64,000 nt of DNA from Tectiglobus sp965247245 (GCA_965247245.1 CBDFGV010000002.1:186001-250000); one strand, 5' to 3'. Positions 26,197-34,408 are shown, counted from the stretch's first letter. Notes: generated by a model not told the origin, from the sequence alone. Program-made: numbers and translations.

Positions 26197-26723
26197 CTGT
26201 TCTGACTTCTGATGCTCGGCACAAAGTGACAGTCGAACTCAACGGCAGCCACCGCTCAGGCTATGTCGAACCGCGCATGCTACTAAGCGACTTCATTCGC
26301 CACGAACTTGGCGCAACTGGCACACACGTCGGTTGCGAACACGGCGTTTGCGGTGCTTGCACGGTGCAGATCGATGGTGCCCCTGCCCGTGCCTGTCTAA
26401 CGTTTGCGATCCAAGTGGACGGAGCTCGTATTCGAACAGTCGAAGGTCTTGGCGATCGTGACGGAAGCCTAGGCGTCTTGCAGCAATGCTTTCGCAAACA
26501 CTACGCGCTGCAATGCGGGTTTTGTACCGCCGGCATTCTTCTGTCGCTTGATGCCTACCTGCGTGAGAACCCGGCGGCGAATGAGACCGAGATCAAGGAG
26601 TTGCTGTCAGGCCATATCTGCCGTTGCACCGGTTATGCACCGATCCTGGCCGCGGCACTTGAAGCAGCGGATCTGCTACGCTCCGACACCGAGCCGGCAA
26701 ACGCAGTAACAACTCAAGGATAG
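26193..26723 (+). CDS. Molybdenum hydroxylase 2Fe-2S subunit (CoxS/XdhC-like)
   Basis: A 176-aa small subunit with two [2Fe-2S] clusters. The plant-type ferredoxin cluster ligands are in CEHGVCGACTVQIDG plus the Cys in ARACLTF; the second, all-helical domain has CGFCTAGI and CRCTGY. ATG 26193 overlaps the FAD-subunit stop and has GGAGG upstream. Together the three genes encode a complete heterotrimer that would hydroxylate an aromatic, heterocyclic or CoA-activated substrate with water as oxygen source. Confidence 0.95.
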   Translation: MTVLTSDARHKVTVELNGSHRSGYVEPRMLLSDFIRHELGATGTHVGCEHGVCGACTVQIDGAPARACLTFAIQVDGARIRTVEGLGDRDGSLGVLQQCFRKHYALQCGFCTAGILLSLDAYLRENPAANETEIKELLSGHICRCTGYAPILAAALEAADLLRSDTEPANAVTTQG

Positions 26724-26729
26724 CGGTAA

Positions 26730-28268
26730 ATGTTTGATCTTGGCCAAACTCTGCTCGCTGCCGCCGCGCGCAATCCACGTGCGATTGCTATTGTTGATAC
26801 GGATGTTCGATGGACCTACAGCGACTTACTTGAACGTGCCTCGCGGCTTGTCACCGCGCTTGATGAACAGGGCCTTCAGGCTGGTGATCGCGTTCTCATT
26901 GTCCTGCAGAATCGTGCCGAGTTTGCTTTACTGCATTGGGCGACGCAGCTTGCCGGCGTTATTGCAACGCCAATCAACTGGCGGGCAAACGCAGAAGAAG
27001 TTGACTTCTTTCTAGAGAACTCCGAAGCCAAGGCGATCTTCTTTGAGCCTGCCTCGGAAGAAGCGGTTACGGCAGCCAGGCAGGCCCAGAAACTCCCACG
27101 CATTGCTGTTCAAGGCGCTGCTGGTGGGACAGTGGCGTTCGAAGAACTCATACAAAGTTCTATTGCAAAGAACGTTCCTCGCGCCACCGCAGATGACCTT
27201 TCGCTGATGCTCTATACGTCCGGGACCACGGGTAAGGGAAAGGGTGTGCCGCGTCGGCATCGCGCAGAACGTGCCGCAGCAGTCGCTCACGTTGCACAGA
27301 ACGCGTATCAAACCGGCGAAGTTACGCTTGGGGTCATGCCGCTCTATCATACGATGGGCGTGCGCTCGCTGCTCGCCATGGCCATCATAAATGGCACATT
27401 TGTCTGTCTGCCACGGTTTGATGCTGGTCGCGCCCTGGAATTGATCGCAACAGAAAAGATATCAAATCTTTATCTTGTGCCGACGCTCTATCATGACCTG
27501 CTCGCGCATTCTGCATTTTCAACTACCGATACAAGCTCAGTGAAGAAGCTCGGATTTGCTGGCGCTGCCATGACCGATGGTCTCCTCAAGCGGCTCAATG
27601 ACGCCTTTCAGCCTGAGTTGTTTGTCAATCACTACGGCTCATCTGAAATCTACACGTTTACGGTGGAGCAGCGGGCGGTTGCCAAGCCATCGAGTGCAGG
27701 CAAAGCCGGAATCAATACGGAGATCCGGGTTGTAAAGATTGGTTCGACCGAACCCTCCGATCTTGCCGCTCCGGGTGAGGAAGGCCAGATCATTGCGACT
27801 TTGGCCGGTGATGAAGCCTTTGAAGGTTACTTCAAGCGCCCGGATGCCGACGCGAAGGCGTTGCACAATGGTTGGTACTTTACCGGCGATATCGGGTATT
27901 TCGACCAAGATGGTGATCTGTTTGTCACTGGCCGCGTCGACGACATGATCATCACCGGCGGGGAGAACGTCCTACCTGCTGAAATCGAGTCGGTTCTGTC
28001 GCTCCATGCAGCAGTCGCCGAGGTTGCAGTGGTCGGCCTTCCACACGAACGCTGGGGACAACAAGTCACTGCTTTCATCAAGAGAAATGGCAGCATTGAC
28101 GGCAATGAACTCGACAGTTGGTGCCGCCAGTCGGAACTCGCAAACTTCAAACGTCCGCGGGAGTACATCTTCGTCCAAGACATTCCAAAGTCGCCTGTCG
28201 GCAAGATCCTCCGCCGCATGCTGGTCGCGGGTGAATACGCGACCGAGAGTCAGCCGCCAGCCAAATAA
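26730..28268 (+). CDS. AMP-dependent acyl-CoA synthetase/ligase
   Basis: A 512-aa adenylate-forming CoA ligase. The P-loop-like motif is LMLYTSGTTGKGKGVPRRH, the A5 motif VNHYGSSEIYTF, A7 WYFTGDIGYFDQDG and A8 GRVDDMIITGGENVLPAEIE, with the C-terminal Lys in SPVGKILRRML. It starts six bases after the iron-sulfur subunit gene and is clearly in the same operon. It would activate the acid whose ring or side chain the molybdenum enzyme and crotonase then process. A benzoate- or cyclic-acid-type substrate is plausible but not shown. Confidence 0.92.
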   Translation: MFDLGQTLLAAAARNPRAIAIVDTDVRWTYSDLLERASRLVTALDEQGLQAGDRVLIVLQNRAEFALLHWATQLAGVIATPINWRANAEEVDFFLENSEAKAIFFEPASEEAVTAARQAQKLPRIAVQGAAGGTVAFEELIQSSIAKNVPRATADDLSLMLYTSGTTGKGKGVPRRHRAERAAAVAHVAQNAYQTGEVTLGVMPLYHTMGVRSLLAMAIINGTFVCLPRFDAGRALELIATEKISNLYLVPTLYHDLLAHSAFSTTDTSSVKKLGFAGAAMTDGLLKRLNDAFQPELFVNHYGSSEIYTFTVEQRAVAKPSSAGKAGINTEIRVVKIGSTEPSDLAAPGEEGQIIATLAGDEAFEGYFKRPDADAKALHNGWYFTGDIGYFDQDGDLFVTGRVDDMIITGGENVLPAEIESVLSLHAAVAEVAVVGLPHERWGQQVTAFIKRNGSIDGNELDSWCRQSELANFKRPREYIFVQDIPKSPVGKILRRMLVAGEYATESQPPAK

Positions 28269-28301
28269 GTTTCGCCAAAAGATGCACAAAGGGAGACGCC
28301 C

Positions 28302-29108
28302 ATGACCGCCTTTCAATCCAATCTGCTTGATCCGCTCAATGAACTCGATGGGTTCCGCGTGGAGATCGACGCCGAGCGCCAGCGCGCCGACATTGTCCTG
28401 CACCGGCCGCCTTTGAATGTCATTTCGATGCCGGAGCGCGACCAGCTCCGGCTGGTGTTTGAGAGCCTCGATATAGATGACCGCGTGAGCATCATTGTCT
28501 TGCGAGCCGAAGGCGAACACTTCTCGTCAGGTGGCAATATCAAAGGCTTTCTGGAAGCAACGCCGGAGACCGTTTCCAAACTTGCGTGGAACATCGCAGC
28601 ACCCGCCCGCTGTTCTAAACCTGTCATCGTCGCCAACCGCGGTTACACGTTTGGTGTCGGCTTCGAGATTTCGCTGGCCTGTGATTTCCGCATTGCGTCA
28701 GAGACGACCCAGTATTCTCTACCCGAGCAGAAGCTTGGCCAGATCCCGGGATCGGGCGGTTCCGCGCGCCTGCAAAAGATGGTTGGGATCACACGCACCA
28801 AAGACATCGTCATGCGGTCAAAGCGAATTAGCGGCCAACAGGCCTATGATTGGGGCGTGGCGACCGAGTGCGTTCCAGACAGTGAGCTCGAAAAGGCAAC
28901 GGACGCACTTGTTGAGGAACTCATCACCTTTGCACCCCTTGCACAACGTACTGCCAAGAAACTACTCAACGATACAGAAGACGCATTGCTGACCACATCG
29001 ATTGAACTAGAAGGACATGCCTATAGCCGGCTGCGATCGTCCGAAGATTTCCGCGAGGGCGTCGAGGCGTTTCATGCCAAGCGCAAACCGAGCTTCAAAG
29101 GCTTGTGA
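28302..29108 (+). CDS. Enoyl-CoA hydratase/isomerase family protein
   Basis: A 268-aa crotonase-fold protein. Oxyanion-hole motifs are GEHFSSGGNIKGF and NRGYTFGVGFEISLACDF; the region LPEQKLGQIPGSGGSARL carries the position of the catalytic Glu. It follows the CoA ligase by 33 bp with a GGGAG ribosome site and belongs to the same operon. It might hydrate a double bond or cleave a ring of the ligase product; hydratase, isomerase and hydrolase members cannot be separated here. Confidence 0.9.
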   Translation: MTAFQSNLLDPLNELDGFRVEIDAERQRADIVLHRPPLNVISMPERDQLRLVFESLDIDDRVSIIVLRAEGEHFSSGGNIKGFLEATPETVSKLAWNIAAPARCSKPVIVANRGYTFGVGFEISLACDFRIASETTQYSLPEQKLGQIPGSGGSARLQKMVGITRTKDIVMRSKRISGQQAYDWGVATECVPDSELEKATDALVEELITFAPLAQRTAKKLLNDTEDALLTTSIELEGHAYSRLRSSEDFREGVEAFHAKRKPSFKGL

Positions 29109-29178
29109 TAGCGATAGTCATCATCCCAGCGATAACGTAACCGGCTTCATTGATTGCCTGTACCATGCAGTCATAATG

Positions 29179-29201
29179 CAATGCGATTGGGTAACGCATT
29201 G
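29179..29201. promoter_or_regulatory. Inverted repeat overlapping the region before the CoA-transferase start
   Basis: CAATGCG and CGCATTG form perfect 7-base arms 9 bases apart, ending 12 bases before ATG 29214. It could be an operator or an RNA hairpin next to the ribosome-binding region, allowing separate control of this gene from the upstream operon. Confidence 0.4.
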
Positions 29202-29213
29202 GAGTGAACAGAG

Positions 29214-30422
29214 ATGGCCGGCGTTCTCGATGGTCTGCGTATTGTTGAAGGGTCAGCGTTTGTAGCGGCACCACTTGGTGGCATGACGCTGGCTGCCCTT
29301 GGAGCAGACGTCATCCGTTTTGACAATATTGGCGGTGGCCTGGATGCCGAGCGATGGCCGGTAACCAATGAAGGTGTCAGTCTTTACTGGGCTGGTCTCA
29401 ACAAGGGCAAAAAGTCATTTGCGGTTGATCTGCGCAGTCCGGAAGGGCGCGACCTGGTGACGGCATTGATTGCCGCTCCCGGACCAGACGCCGGGATATT
29501 CTCGACGAACCTGCCCGCGAAGGGTTGGCTTTCCTACGAGGCTCTTTCGGAGTTCCGACGCGACTTGGTTATGGTGGCTATTTCCGGTGCTAGAGACGGC
29601 TCGGCGCAGGTTGACTACACCGTAAATGCCGTGTGCGGTTTCCCGATGATTACAGGTCCGGTTGACCATGAAGGGCCTGTCAATCAAGTCCTTCCAACCT
29701 GGGACATTGCAACAGGCTATGCTGCCGCGACGGCGATCCTTGCAGGTGAGCGTTACCGTACACGCAAAGGCAAAGGACAATTGATCAAGCTCGCCCTGCA
29801 GGACATTGGCCTCTCAGCAACTGCGGCGCTGGGTTTCCTGGCGGAGGGCGAAATCAATGATGTCGACCGTCCGCGTTTTGGTAACGAAGTTTACGGTACC
29901 TTTGCTCGCGATTTCGCAACGAACGACGGTCGCCATGTGATGATCTGCATATTCACCTCCCGGCAGCTTTCCGCGCTGGCCGGGGCTGGCAACTTTCAAG
30001 AGCAATTTGCTGCGATCGAGCGCAACTACGAAATGGATCTCAAGAACGAGTCGCATCGCTGGGCTTTGCGCCAAGAGCTTGCTGCACTGATTGAACCTTG
30101 GGTCGCTTCGCTCTCACTGGCGGAAGTCTCGGAGAGGCTGACCCAGTCCAATGCGCTTTGGGCGCCCTATAAGATGCCACGTGAGCTGGTTGATGGAGAT
30201 CCTATTGTGGCTGAAAATCCAATGTTTGAGCGGGTCACACAACAGGGTGTCGGTGAGATGTGGGGCTCATCATCGCCGTTTGAGTTTGCTGCGGAAGATC
30301 GCTTGCCTGCAATGACCGCCCCGCGTCTTGGCGAACATACTGACGAAGTCCTGGCCGATATTCTGGGATTATCGTCCGCAGCTATCGGCAAACTACACGA
30401 CAAGGGCATTGTCGCCGGATAA
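29214..30422 (+). CDS. Class III CoA-transferase, 2-methylfumaryl-CoA isomerase (Mct)-like
   Basis: A 402-aa CaiB/BaiF-family enzyme. Its N-terminus (VEGSAFVAAPLGGMTLAALG, then WAGLNKGKKSFAVDLR) and the DRPRFGNEVYGTFARDF segment closely follow my memory of mesaconyl-CoA C1-C4 CoA transferase, which moves CoA within 2-methylfumaryl-CoA in the 3-hydroxypropionate bicycle. The catalytic Asp of the family is D164 in TWDIATG. Two MaoC hydratases follow in convergent orientation, as would suit mesaconyl-CoA hydration, but malyl-CoA lyase is not seen in the window. If not Mct, it transfers CoA between other acids. Confidence 0.82.
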   Translation: MAGVLDGLRIVEGSAFVAAPLGGMTLAALGADVIRFDNIGGGLDAERWPVTNEGVSLYWAGLNKGKKSFAVDLRSPEGRDLVTALIAAPGPDAGIFSTNLPAKGWLSYEALSEFRRDLVMVAISGARDGSAQVDYTVNAVCGFPMITGPVDHEGPVNQVLPTWDIATGYAAATAILAGERYRTRKGKGQLIKLALQDIGLSATAALGFLAEGEINDVDRPRFGNEVYGTFARDFATNDGRHVMICIFTSRQLSALAGAGNFQEQFAAIERNYEMDLKNESHRWALRQELAALIEPWVASLSLAEVSERLTQSNALWAPYKMPRELVDGDPIVAENPMFERVTQQGVGEMWGSSSPFEFAAEDRLPAMTAPRLGEHTDEVLADILGLSSAAIGKLHDKGIVAG

Positions 30423-30467
30423 CGTGGTTTCGTGGCCGAGACCAATCTGCGGTTCGCACCTTCTTGG

Positions 30468-30914
30468 TCAGTTTAGAATCTCGGCCATAGCTTCGCCGGT
30501 CGCGACGACCTCGTCCTTTTGGTTGACCATCTTGACGTTGCAAACAAACCATTTGCCCTTGCGGGTCTCTCGTTTGTGACTGACTTCGACTTTCACCTGG
30601 ACAGTGTCACCGGGATAGACCGGGCTGCGGAAACGCGCTTCCAGGCGGCGATGATCGCCGTTGTCCGGCCATAACCAGTCCGTCATCGTACGAACCATGA
30701 ATGAGTAGGTCATCAAGCCGTGTCCAATCACCGTGTCGAAGTTTTTGTGACCAGCGAACGTCGTCTCGGCGATGAACTTGTCATCCCAATGTAGAGGATT
30801 GTTATCGAACGACGCCATCGCGAACTCTTTGATCATCTCGCGCGTGACGTCTATTTTTGGGCCCTCAAAACTATGGCCGACAGGAATTTCGGCGTAAGTA
30901 AACATCTTGCTCAT
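30468..30914 (-). CDS. MaoC-family hot-dog dehydratase
   Basis: A 148-aa single hot-dog-fold protein of the MaoC type, hydrating enoyl-CoA in the R sense or related thioesters. The hydratase motif is present as ASFDNNPLHWDD (Asp and His near residues 32-37) and GHGLMTYSFM later. ATG 30914 is chosen for AAGGAGCAGGCCG upstream; the longer frame to 30947 overlaps the preceding gene. It is downstream of another MaoC-like gene with an 11-bp gap, so both are one operon, convergent with the Mct-like gene. Confidence 0.88.
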   Translation of the reverse strand: MSKMFTYAEIPVGHSFEGPKIDVTREMIKEFAMASFDNNPLHWDDKFIAETTFAGHKNFDTVIGHGLMTYSFMVRTMTDWLWPDNGDHRRLEARFRSPVYPGDTVQVKVEVSHKRETRKGKWFVCNVKMVNQKDEVVATGEAMAEILN

Positions 30915-30925
30915 CGGCCTGCTCC

Positions 30926-31408
30926 TTAGTGCGGACGCATCGTCCAACCACGACCAGAACAGACGACCTGATCATGCTGATTGCGGAAAACGTTATCGTG
31001 AATCGCGAAAGTGTTGCCCTTGCGAATGAGCTTATCAAGGCAGCGTGATGCCAAGGAAATCGTGTCGCCAGGACGCACGGGGTGATGGATCCACCAATTC
31101 TGTCCCATGTTGACCGTTCCCGGCGTGCGCATGAAGTGCTCATGGGTCGTACAAGCGAACAGGAATAGTGCGTGGATGCTGGGTGGAGCGATGAGGCCAC
31201 CGAACCGCGATGATTTCGCATACTCTTCATCGAAGTAGAGTGGATTGAGGTCACCGATTGAGCGTGCATAACGCTGGATGATTTCCTTGGTCAGAGTAAC
31301 AGGGTGAGAGGCTACGGTTTCACCCGGTTCCAAATCATCCCAACCGGCGCGCTGCTCGGCTCCCTTCCAGAAATCGTAGTCAAAGTCTTCTGGGTTAAAC
31401 TCTGCCAT
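30926..31408 (-). CDS. MaoC N-terminal-domain (FAS1-type dehydratase) hydratase
   Basis: A 160-aa hot-dog protein of the MaoC N-terminal dehydratase type. Recognisable parts are RYARSIGDLNPLYFDEEYA and FGGLIAPPSIHALFLFA, followed by NWWIHHPVRPGD. Start ATG 31408 (MAEFNPEDF) is preferred to 31468. Paired hot-dog proteins of this kind can be two halves of one hydratase. With the Mct-like enzyme next door, mesaconyl- or another branched enoyl-CoA is a reasonable but unproven substrate. Confidence 0.85.
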   Translation of the reverse strand: MAEFNPEDFDYDFWKGAEQRAGWDDLEPGETVASHPVTLTKEIIQRYARSIGDLNPLYFDEEYAKSSRFGGLIAPPSIHALFLFACTTHEHFMRTPGTVNMGQNWWIHHPVRPGDTISLASRCLDKLIRKGNTFAIHDNVFRNQHDQVVCSGRGWTMRPH

Positions 31409-31707
31409 CGTCTCAGGTCCCGGTACAAATCTTTGAGTAAGTGCCTCGCTGAGCGTACACCTGCTCAATGTGCGAAAGAACCTGTCTTCAACCAGAACTC
31501 TGATTTTTGGAACTGTCAGGCGAACGCCACGTCAGGACTGAGCGAGCACGCGATTTTGAGTTTTTGTGACCCTGGTAACAGACGTCAATCAAGTTTTCCG
31601 TCATCTCTCCCGGCCGAATTGGTCGGCGCTCCATGCCGGTCAAAACAAGAAACGCGGTCCAAAACAAAAAAACGAGCGACCGCACATAAACAAAAAAGGA
31701 GCTTGAG
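31409..31707. other. Intergenic region upstream of the basic repeat protein gene
   Basis: About 300 bp between the divergent MaoC and repeat-protein genes. It becomes strongly A-rich from 31640, ending AAAAAAGGAGCTTGAG before the ATG. No gene is supported. A possible ECF-type promoter lies at 31509-31533. Confidence 0.6.
31509..31533 (+). promoter_or_regulatory. Possible EcfG-type general-stress promoter
   Basis: GGAAC at 31509-31513 is followed 16 bases later by CGTC, close to the alphaproteobacterial EcfG pattern GGAAC-N16/17-CGTT. One base of the second box deviates and the leader would be nearly 200 bases, so this is a weak call. Confidence 0.25.
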
Positions 31708-32856
31708 ATGATTAGGCAATTCGTCGTGGCCGCAATCGCAGCATTTGCGTTCGCGGTCGCAACAACCGGCTTGCCGGTGACCAATGCTGGTGTCCTGGGA
31801 CCAACCCAGGCGCACGCTTGGAACCCGATCAAGGCGGTGAAGAAGGCAGCCAAAAAGGTTGGTGGTGCCGTCAAAAAAGGTGCCAAGGCCGTTGGTGGCG
31901 CCGCTAAAAAGGTCGGCGGTACTGTTAAGAAAGGTGCCAAGAAAGTCGGTGGTGCCGCGAAGAAAGTTGGCAGCACCGTCAAGCGTGGTGCAAAAGCCGT
32001 GGGACGTGGTGCCAAAACAGTTGGCCGCGGTGTTGTGAAAGGTGCCAAGGCTGTTGGACGTGGCGCAGCCAAGGTTGCCAAAGGCACAGCCATCGTCGGA
32101 TGCCGGCTAACCAACCCAACAGCTGCAGCTGGTGCCTGCAAACGCGCCGTCGAGACCGTGGTTCGCGCTGGCAAAAAGGTTGCCGGCAAAGCTGTCGGAG
32201 CCGCCAAAAAGGTTGGTGGCGCAATCAAAGATGGTGCCAAGAAAGTTGGCGGTGCCGTCAAGACCGGCGCTCAGAAGGTTGGCCGCGGTATCAAGAACGG
32301 CGCAAAGAAAGCTGGTCGTGGCGTTGTCGCAGGTGCCAAAGCCGTTGGTCGTGGTGCCAAGAAAGTCGGTCGAGGTGTTGTCGCTGGCGGCAAAGCGGTT
32401 GGACGTGGTGCTAAGAAGGTCGGTCGCGGCATCGTCAAAGGTGCAAAGGCCGTCGGTCGTGGTGCCAAGAAGGTTGGCAAGGCTATCCTTGAGGATCGCA
32501 TTCGCATCGGGCTGCCATCCGGCAAGCTCACACCACGCAACCGCCGCCGTGTGCGCAACGTACGCCGCGTCCCCGGCGTTCGCGCACGCAACGTACGTCG
32601 TCAGACTGCCGCTCCGGTTCGACCGCGCAACATGCGCAAGATCCGGACGAACGTGCGCCGGACGACGAAGCGCGTGACGAAGCGTGCGAACATCCAGAGC
32701 AACCGTCGTTTGAAGACGCGCGTTCGGGTTCGCGGTCAGCGCCGCCAGTCAAAGCTGCCTCAGGCTCGCCGGAAGCAGTCGCGTCTGCCACAAGCGCGGA
32801 AGCAGCAGCGCCGCAAGGTGAGTGGCATTCGCAAGCAGGACGTTGTTCGTCGCTAG
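31708..32856 (+). CDS. Exported, extremely basic Lys/Gly/Val repeat protein with Arg-rich tail
   Basis: I recognise no named family for this 382-aa protein. A signal peptide (MIRQFVVAAIAAFAFAVATT, cleavage likely after AHA at residue 37) is followed by two arrays of VGxxxKKGAKx (11) and VGxxxKK (7) units, often alternating to make 18-residue repeats, at about residues 51-120 and 160-255. Eleven and eighteen residues equal three and five helical turns, so a long amphipathic, positively charged helix is expected. Between the arrays lie Cys132 and Cys144. The last ~110 residues are Arg-rich (e.g. RNRRRVRNVRRVPGVRARN). There is almost no acidic residue. Possible roles: binding DNA, polyanions or membranes outside the cytoplasm. 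Start is fixed by AAAGGAGCTTGAG. Confidence 0.85.
   Translation: MIRQFVVAAIAAFAFAVATTGLPVTNAGVLGPTQAHAWNPIKAVKKAAKKVGGAVKKGAKAVGGAAKKVGGTVKKGAKKVGGAAKKVGSTVKRGAKAVGRGAKTVGRGVVKGAKAVGRGAAKVAKGTAIVGCRLTNPTAAAGACKRAVETVVRAGKKVAGKAVGAAKKVGGAIKDGAKKVGGAVKTGAQKVGRGIKNGAKKAGRGVVAGAKAVGRGAKKVGRGVVAGGKAVGRGAKKVGRGIVKGAKAVGRGAKKVGKAILEDRIRIGLPSGKLTPRNRRRVRNVRRVPGVRARNVRRQTAAPVRPRNMRKIRTNVRRTTKRVTKRANIQSNRRLKTRVRVRGQRRQSKLPQARRKQSRLPQARKQQRRKVSGIRKQDVVRR
31858..32484 (+). repeat. Degenerate 33-, 21- and 54-bp coding repeats
   Basis: Imperfect tandem repeats inside the basic exported protein gene, encoding 11-, 7- and combined 18-residue units such as VGRGVVAGAKAVGRGAKK. Two arrays are separated by a non-repeat segment at about 32095-32180 that encodes the two cysteines. 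Recurrent DNA words are GGTGCCAAGAAAGTCGG and GCCGTTGGTCGTGG. The codons vary between units, so the repeats are kept at protein level and are not recent duplications. Confidence 0.85.
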
Positions 32857-32883
32857 ACGATCGTCTCGATGCCCAAACGCGAA

Positions 32884-32911
32884 GCAGCCACCCGAAGTGT
32901 TGGGTGGCTGC
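32884..32911 (+). terminator. Hairpin between repeat-protein and sulfatase genes
   Basis: GCAGCCACCC and GGGTGGCTGC form a perfect 10-bp stem with an 8-base loop 28 bp after the repeat-protein stop. The genes converge here, so it may terminate from both sides; neither side has a strong T-tract. Confidence 0.5.
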
Positions 32912-32941
32912 ACTCACCTTCCGCAATCTTTCGACGGGATA

Positions 32942-34408
32942 TCAATTCATGATCTTCGGTTCTTCGCCGGGGACCGGGCTTGCCTGGAAAACACCGCGAG
33001 ACAAAACTGCGTTCCGTCCGCCAAACTTATCGATAAGTTCCGCCTGCTGTAGCTTCGCGCGCTGCTCAACTTCCTCCGGATCGCAGATTTTGATGAGCTC
33101 TGCATGAAGCTGTTCGCGCACTAACGCATAGCTCGGATCGCTCCCAAGGTCGGTTGTTTCTTCCGGATCCGATTCTAGATCGTAGAGTTCCGGATTGTCG
33201 AAGCCTGCATAATAGTTGTATTTCCACTTACCTTTGCGAACCATGAAGCCACCCGAGTCGGCACCCATGGCATGGTATTCGCTGAACGCAACACGACCTG
33301 GATCATCTGGCGCATTGGCGGTTGTCCAGAGTGAGGTGCCGGGATGCTCTGTATCGGGCGCCCCATTACTTACTCCTGCGGCGTGTAGAAACGTCTGGTA
33401 ACCGTCGACCAGTGTCACCGGTGTCTCGCAAACTTTACCTTCAGGAACATCCGGGCCTGCGGCAATCATAGGGATTGCGACGCTCTCTTCGAACATGTTC
33501 GACTTGCCCCACATGCCGCGCGCGCCGAGGTTCTCGCCGTGATCGCTCGTGTAGATGATGCGCGTTGTGTCAGAGAGACCGAGCTCGTCCAAGGTGTCCA
33601 GAATGCGACCCACGTTGGCATCCAGCGATGAACACAATGCGTAATAGCAAGCGATTCCAAGTTTGCGGTTCTCATCGGTGAAGTGACTGTCGTCATTTGT
33701 GTTGGAACGCAGCGCCTGAAACCACGGATGGTAGGTTCTGCTTTCTCCGTAGTCCTTTGGCCACGGCATTGCCTCAACGTCGTAAAGATCAAGAAACTCC
33801 TGCCGCGCCACCAAGGGATAGTGAGGGCAAACAAATGAAGAAAACAGCGTCCAGGGCTTGTCCGGCGGGCTGGCAGCCATCTCCCTCAACCAATTGCATG
33901 TGCGCTCAGTGATATCGTCGTCATAACCTTGATACGACGATTCACCGGGTCCTATTTCCGTCGCCATTCGACTGCTGTTGAGCGGTGGGGCTGTCGGATC
34001 TTTGATGGCATGGCGGATTGCGCCGATACCACCAACGACATTCAACGGAACGATCATCTGCTCGAAACCGCAAGGATCGGTCTCAAAGCGATAGTGCAGC
34101 TTGCCAATCGAGTCACAGCGATGGCCGGCGGCCATGAGCTTGTGTCCCCAGGCCTCGACAGCACCTTCATACGGATGCGCGTTGGTCCAGTAGCCGATCC
34201 GATTGACATACTGCCCGGTAGCGAAACTCGCACGGGCCGGCACACAGATCGGACTGTTGGTATACGCGTTAGTAAAGCGAGTGCCCCGTGCTGCAAGACC
34301 ATCCAGGTTTGGTGTCTTGACAATGTCGTGGCCGGCGCAACCCATTGCACGAGCCTGATGCTCATCGGACATGATAAAGAGCAGATTGGTTGGCTTCAGA
34401 TCAGCCAT
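32942..34408 (-). CDS. Type I sulfatase (choline-sulfatase-like)
   Basis: A 488-aa alkaline-phosphatase-superfamily sulfatase that would release sulfate from a sulfate ester. Cys55 in SPICVPARAS is the residue converted to formylglycine (C-x-P-x-R). N-terminal metal ligands are in FIMSDEHQAR and a later TSDHGENLGARGMWGK holds further metal ligands. There is no signal peptide, so it is cytoplasmic, as for choline sulfatases. Start ATG 34408. It follows an SDR gene on the same strand. The anaerobic or FGE-type maturase is not in the window. Substrate may be choline sulfate or another sulfate ester. Confidence 0.9.
   Translation of the reverse strand: MADLKPTNLLFIMSDEHQARAMGCAGHDIVKTPNLDGLAARGTRFTNAYTNSPICVPARASFATGQYVNRIGYWTNAHPYEGAVEAWGHKLMAAGHRCDSIGKLHYRFETDPCGFEQMIVPLNVVGGIGAIRHAIKDPTAPPLNSSRMATEIGPGESSYQGYDDDITERTCNWLREMAASPPDKPWTLFSSFVCPHYPLVARQEFLDLYDVEAMPWPKDYGESRTYHPWFQALRSNTNDDSHFTDENRKLGIACYYALCSSLDANVGRILDTLDELGLSDTTRIIYTSDHGENLGARGMWGKSNMFEESVAIPMIAAGPDVPEGKVCETPVTLVDGYQTFLHAAGVSNGAPDTEHPGTSLWTTANAPDDPGRVAFSEYHAMGADSGGFMVRKGKWKYNYYAGFDNPELYDLESDPEETTDLGSDPSYALVREQLHAELIKICDPEEVEQRAKLQQAELIDKFGGRNAVLSRGVFQASPVPGEEPKIMN

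Noticed and set aside
31488..32261. 257-codon minus-strand open frame opposite the basic repeat protein
   Set aside because: It is the Pro/Thr/Ala-rich antisense shadow of the repeat array; the plus-strand frame has a signal peptide, a strong ribosome site and protein-level repeat conservation.
31858..32484. Regularly spaced short repeats that might suggest a CRISPR or satellite array
   Set aside because: The repeats stay in frame, vary by codon, and encode 11/7-residue protein units; there are no unique spacers.
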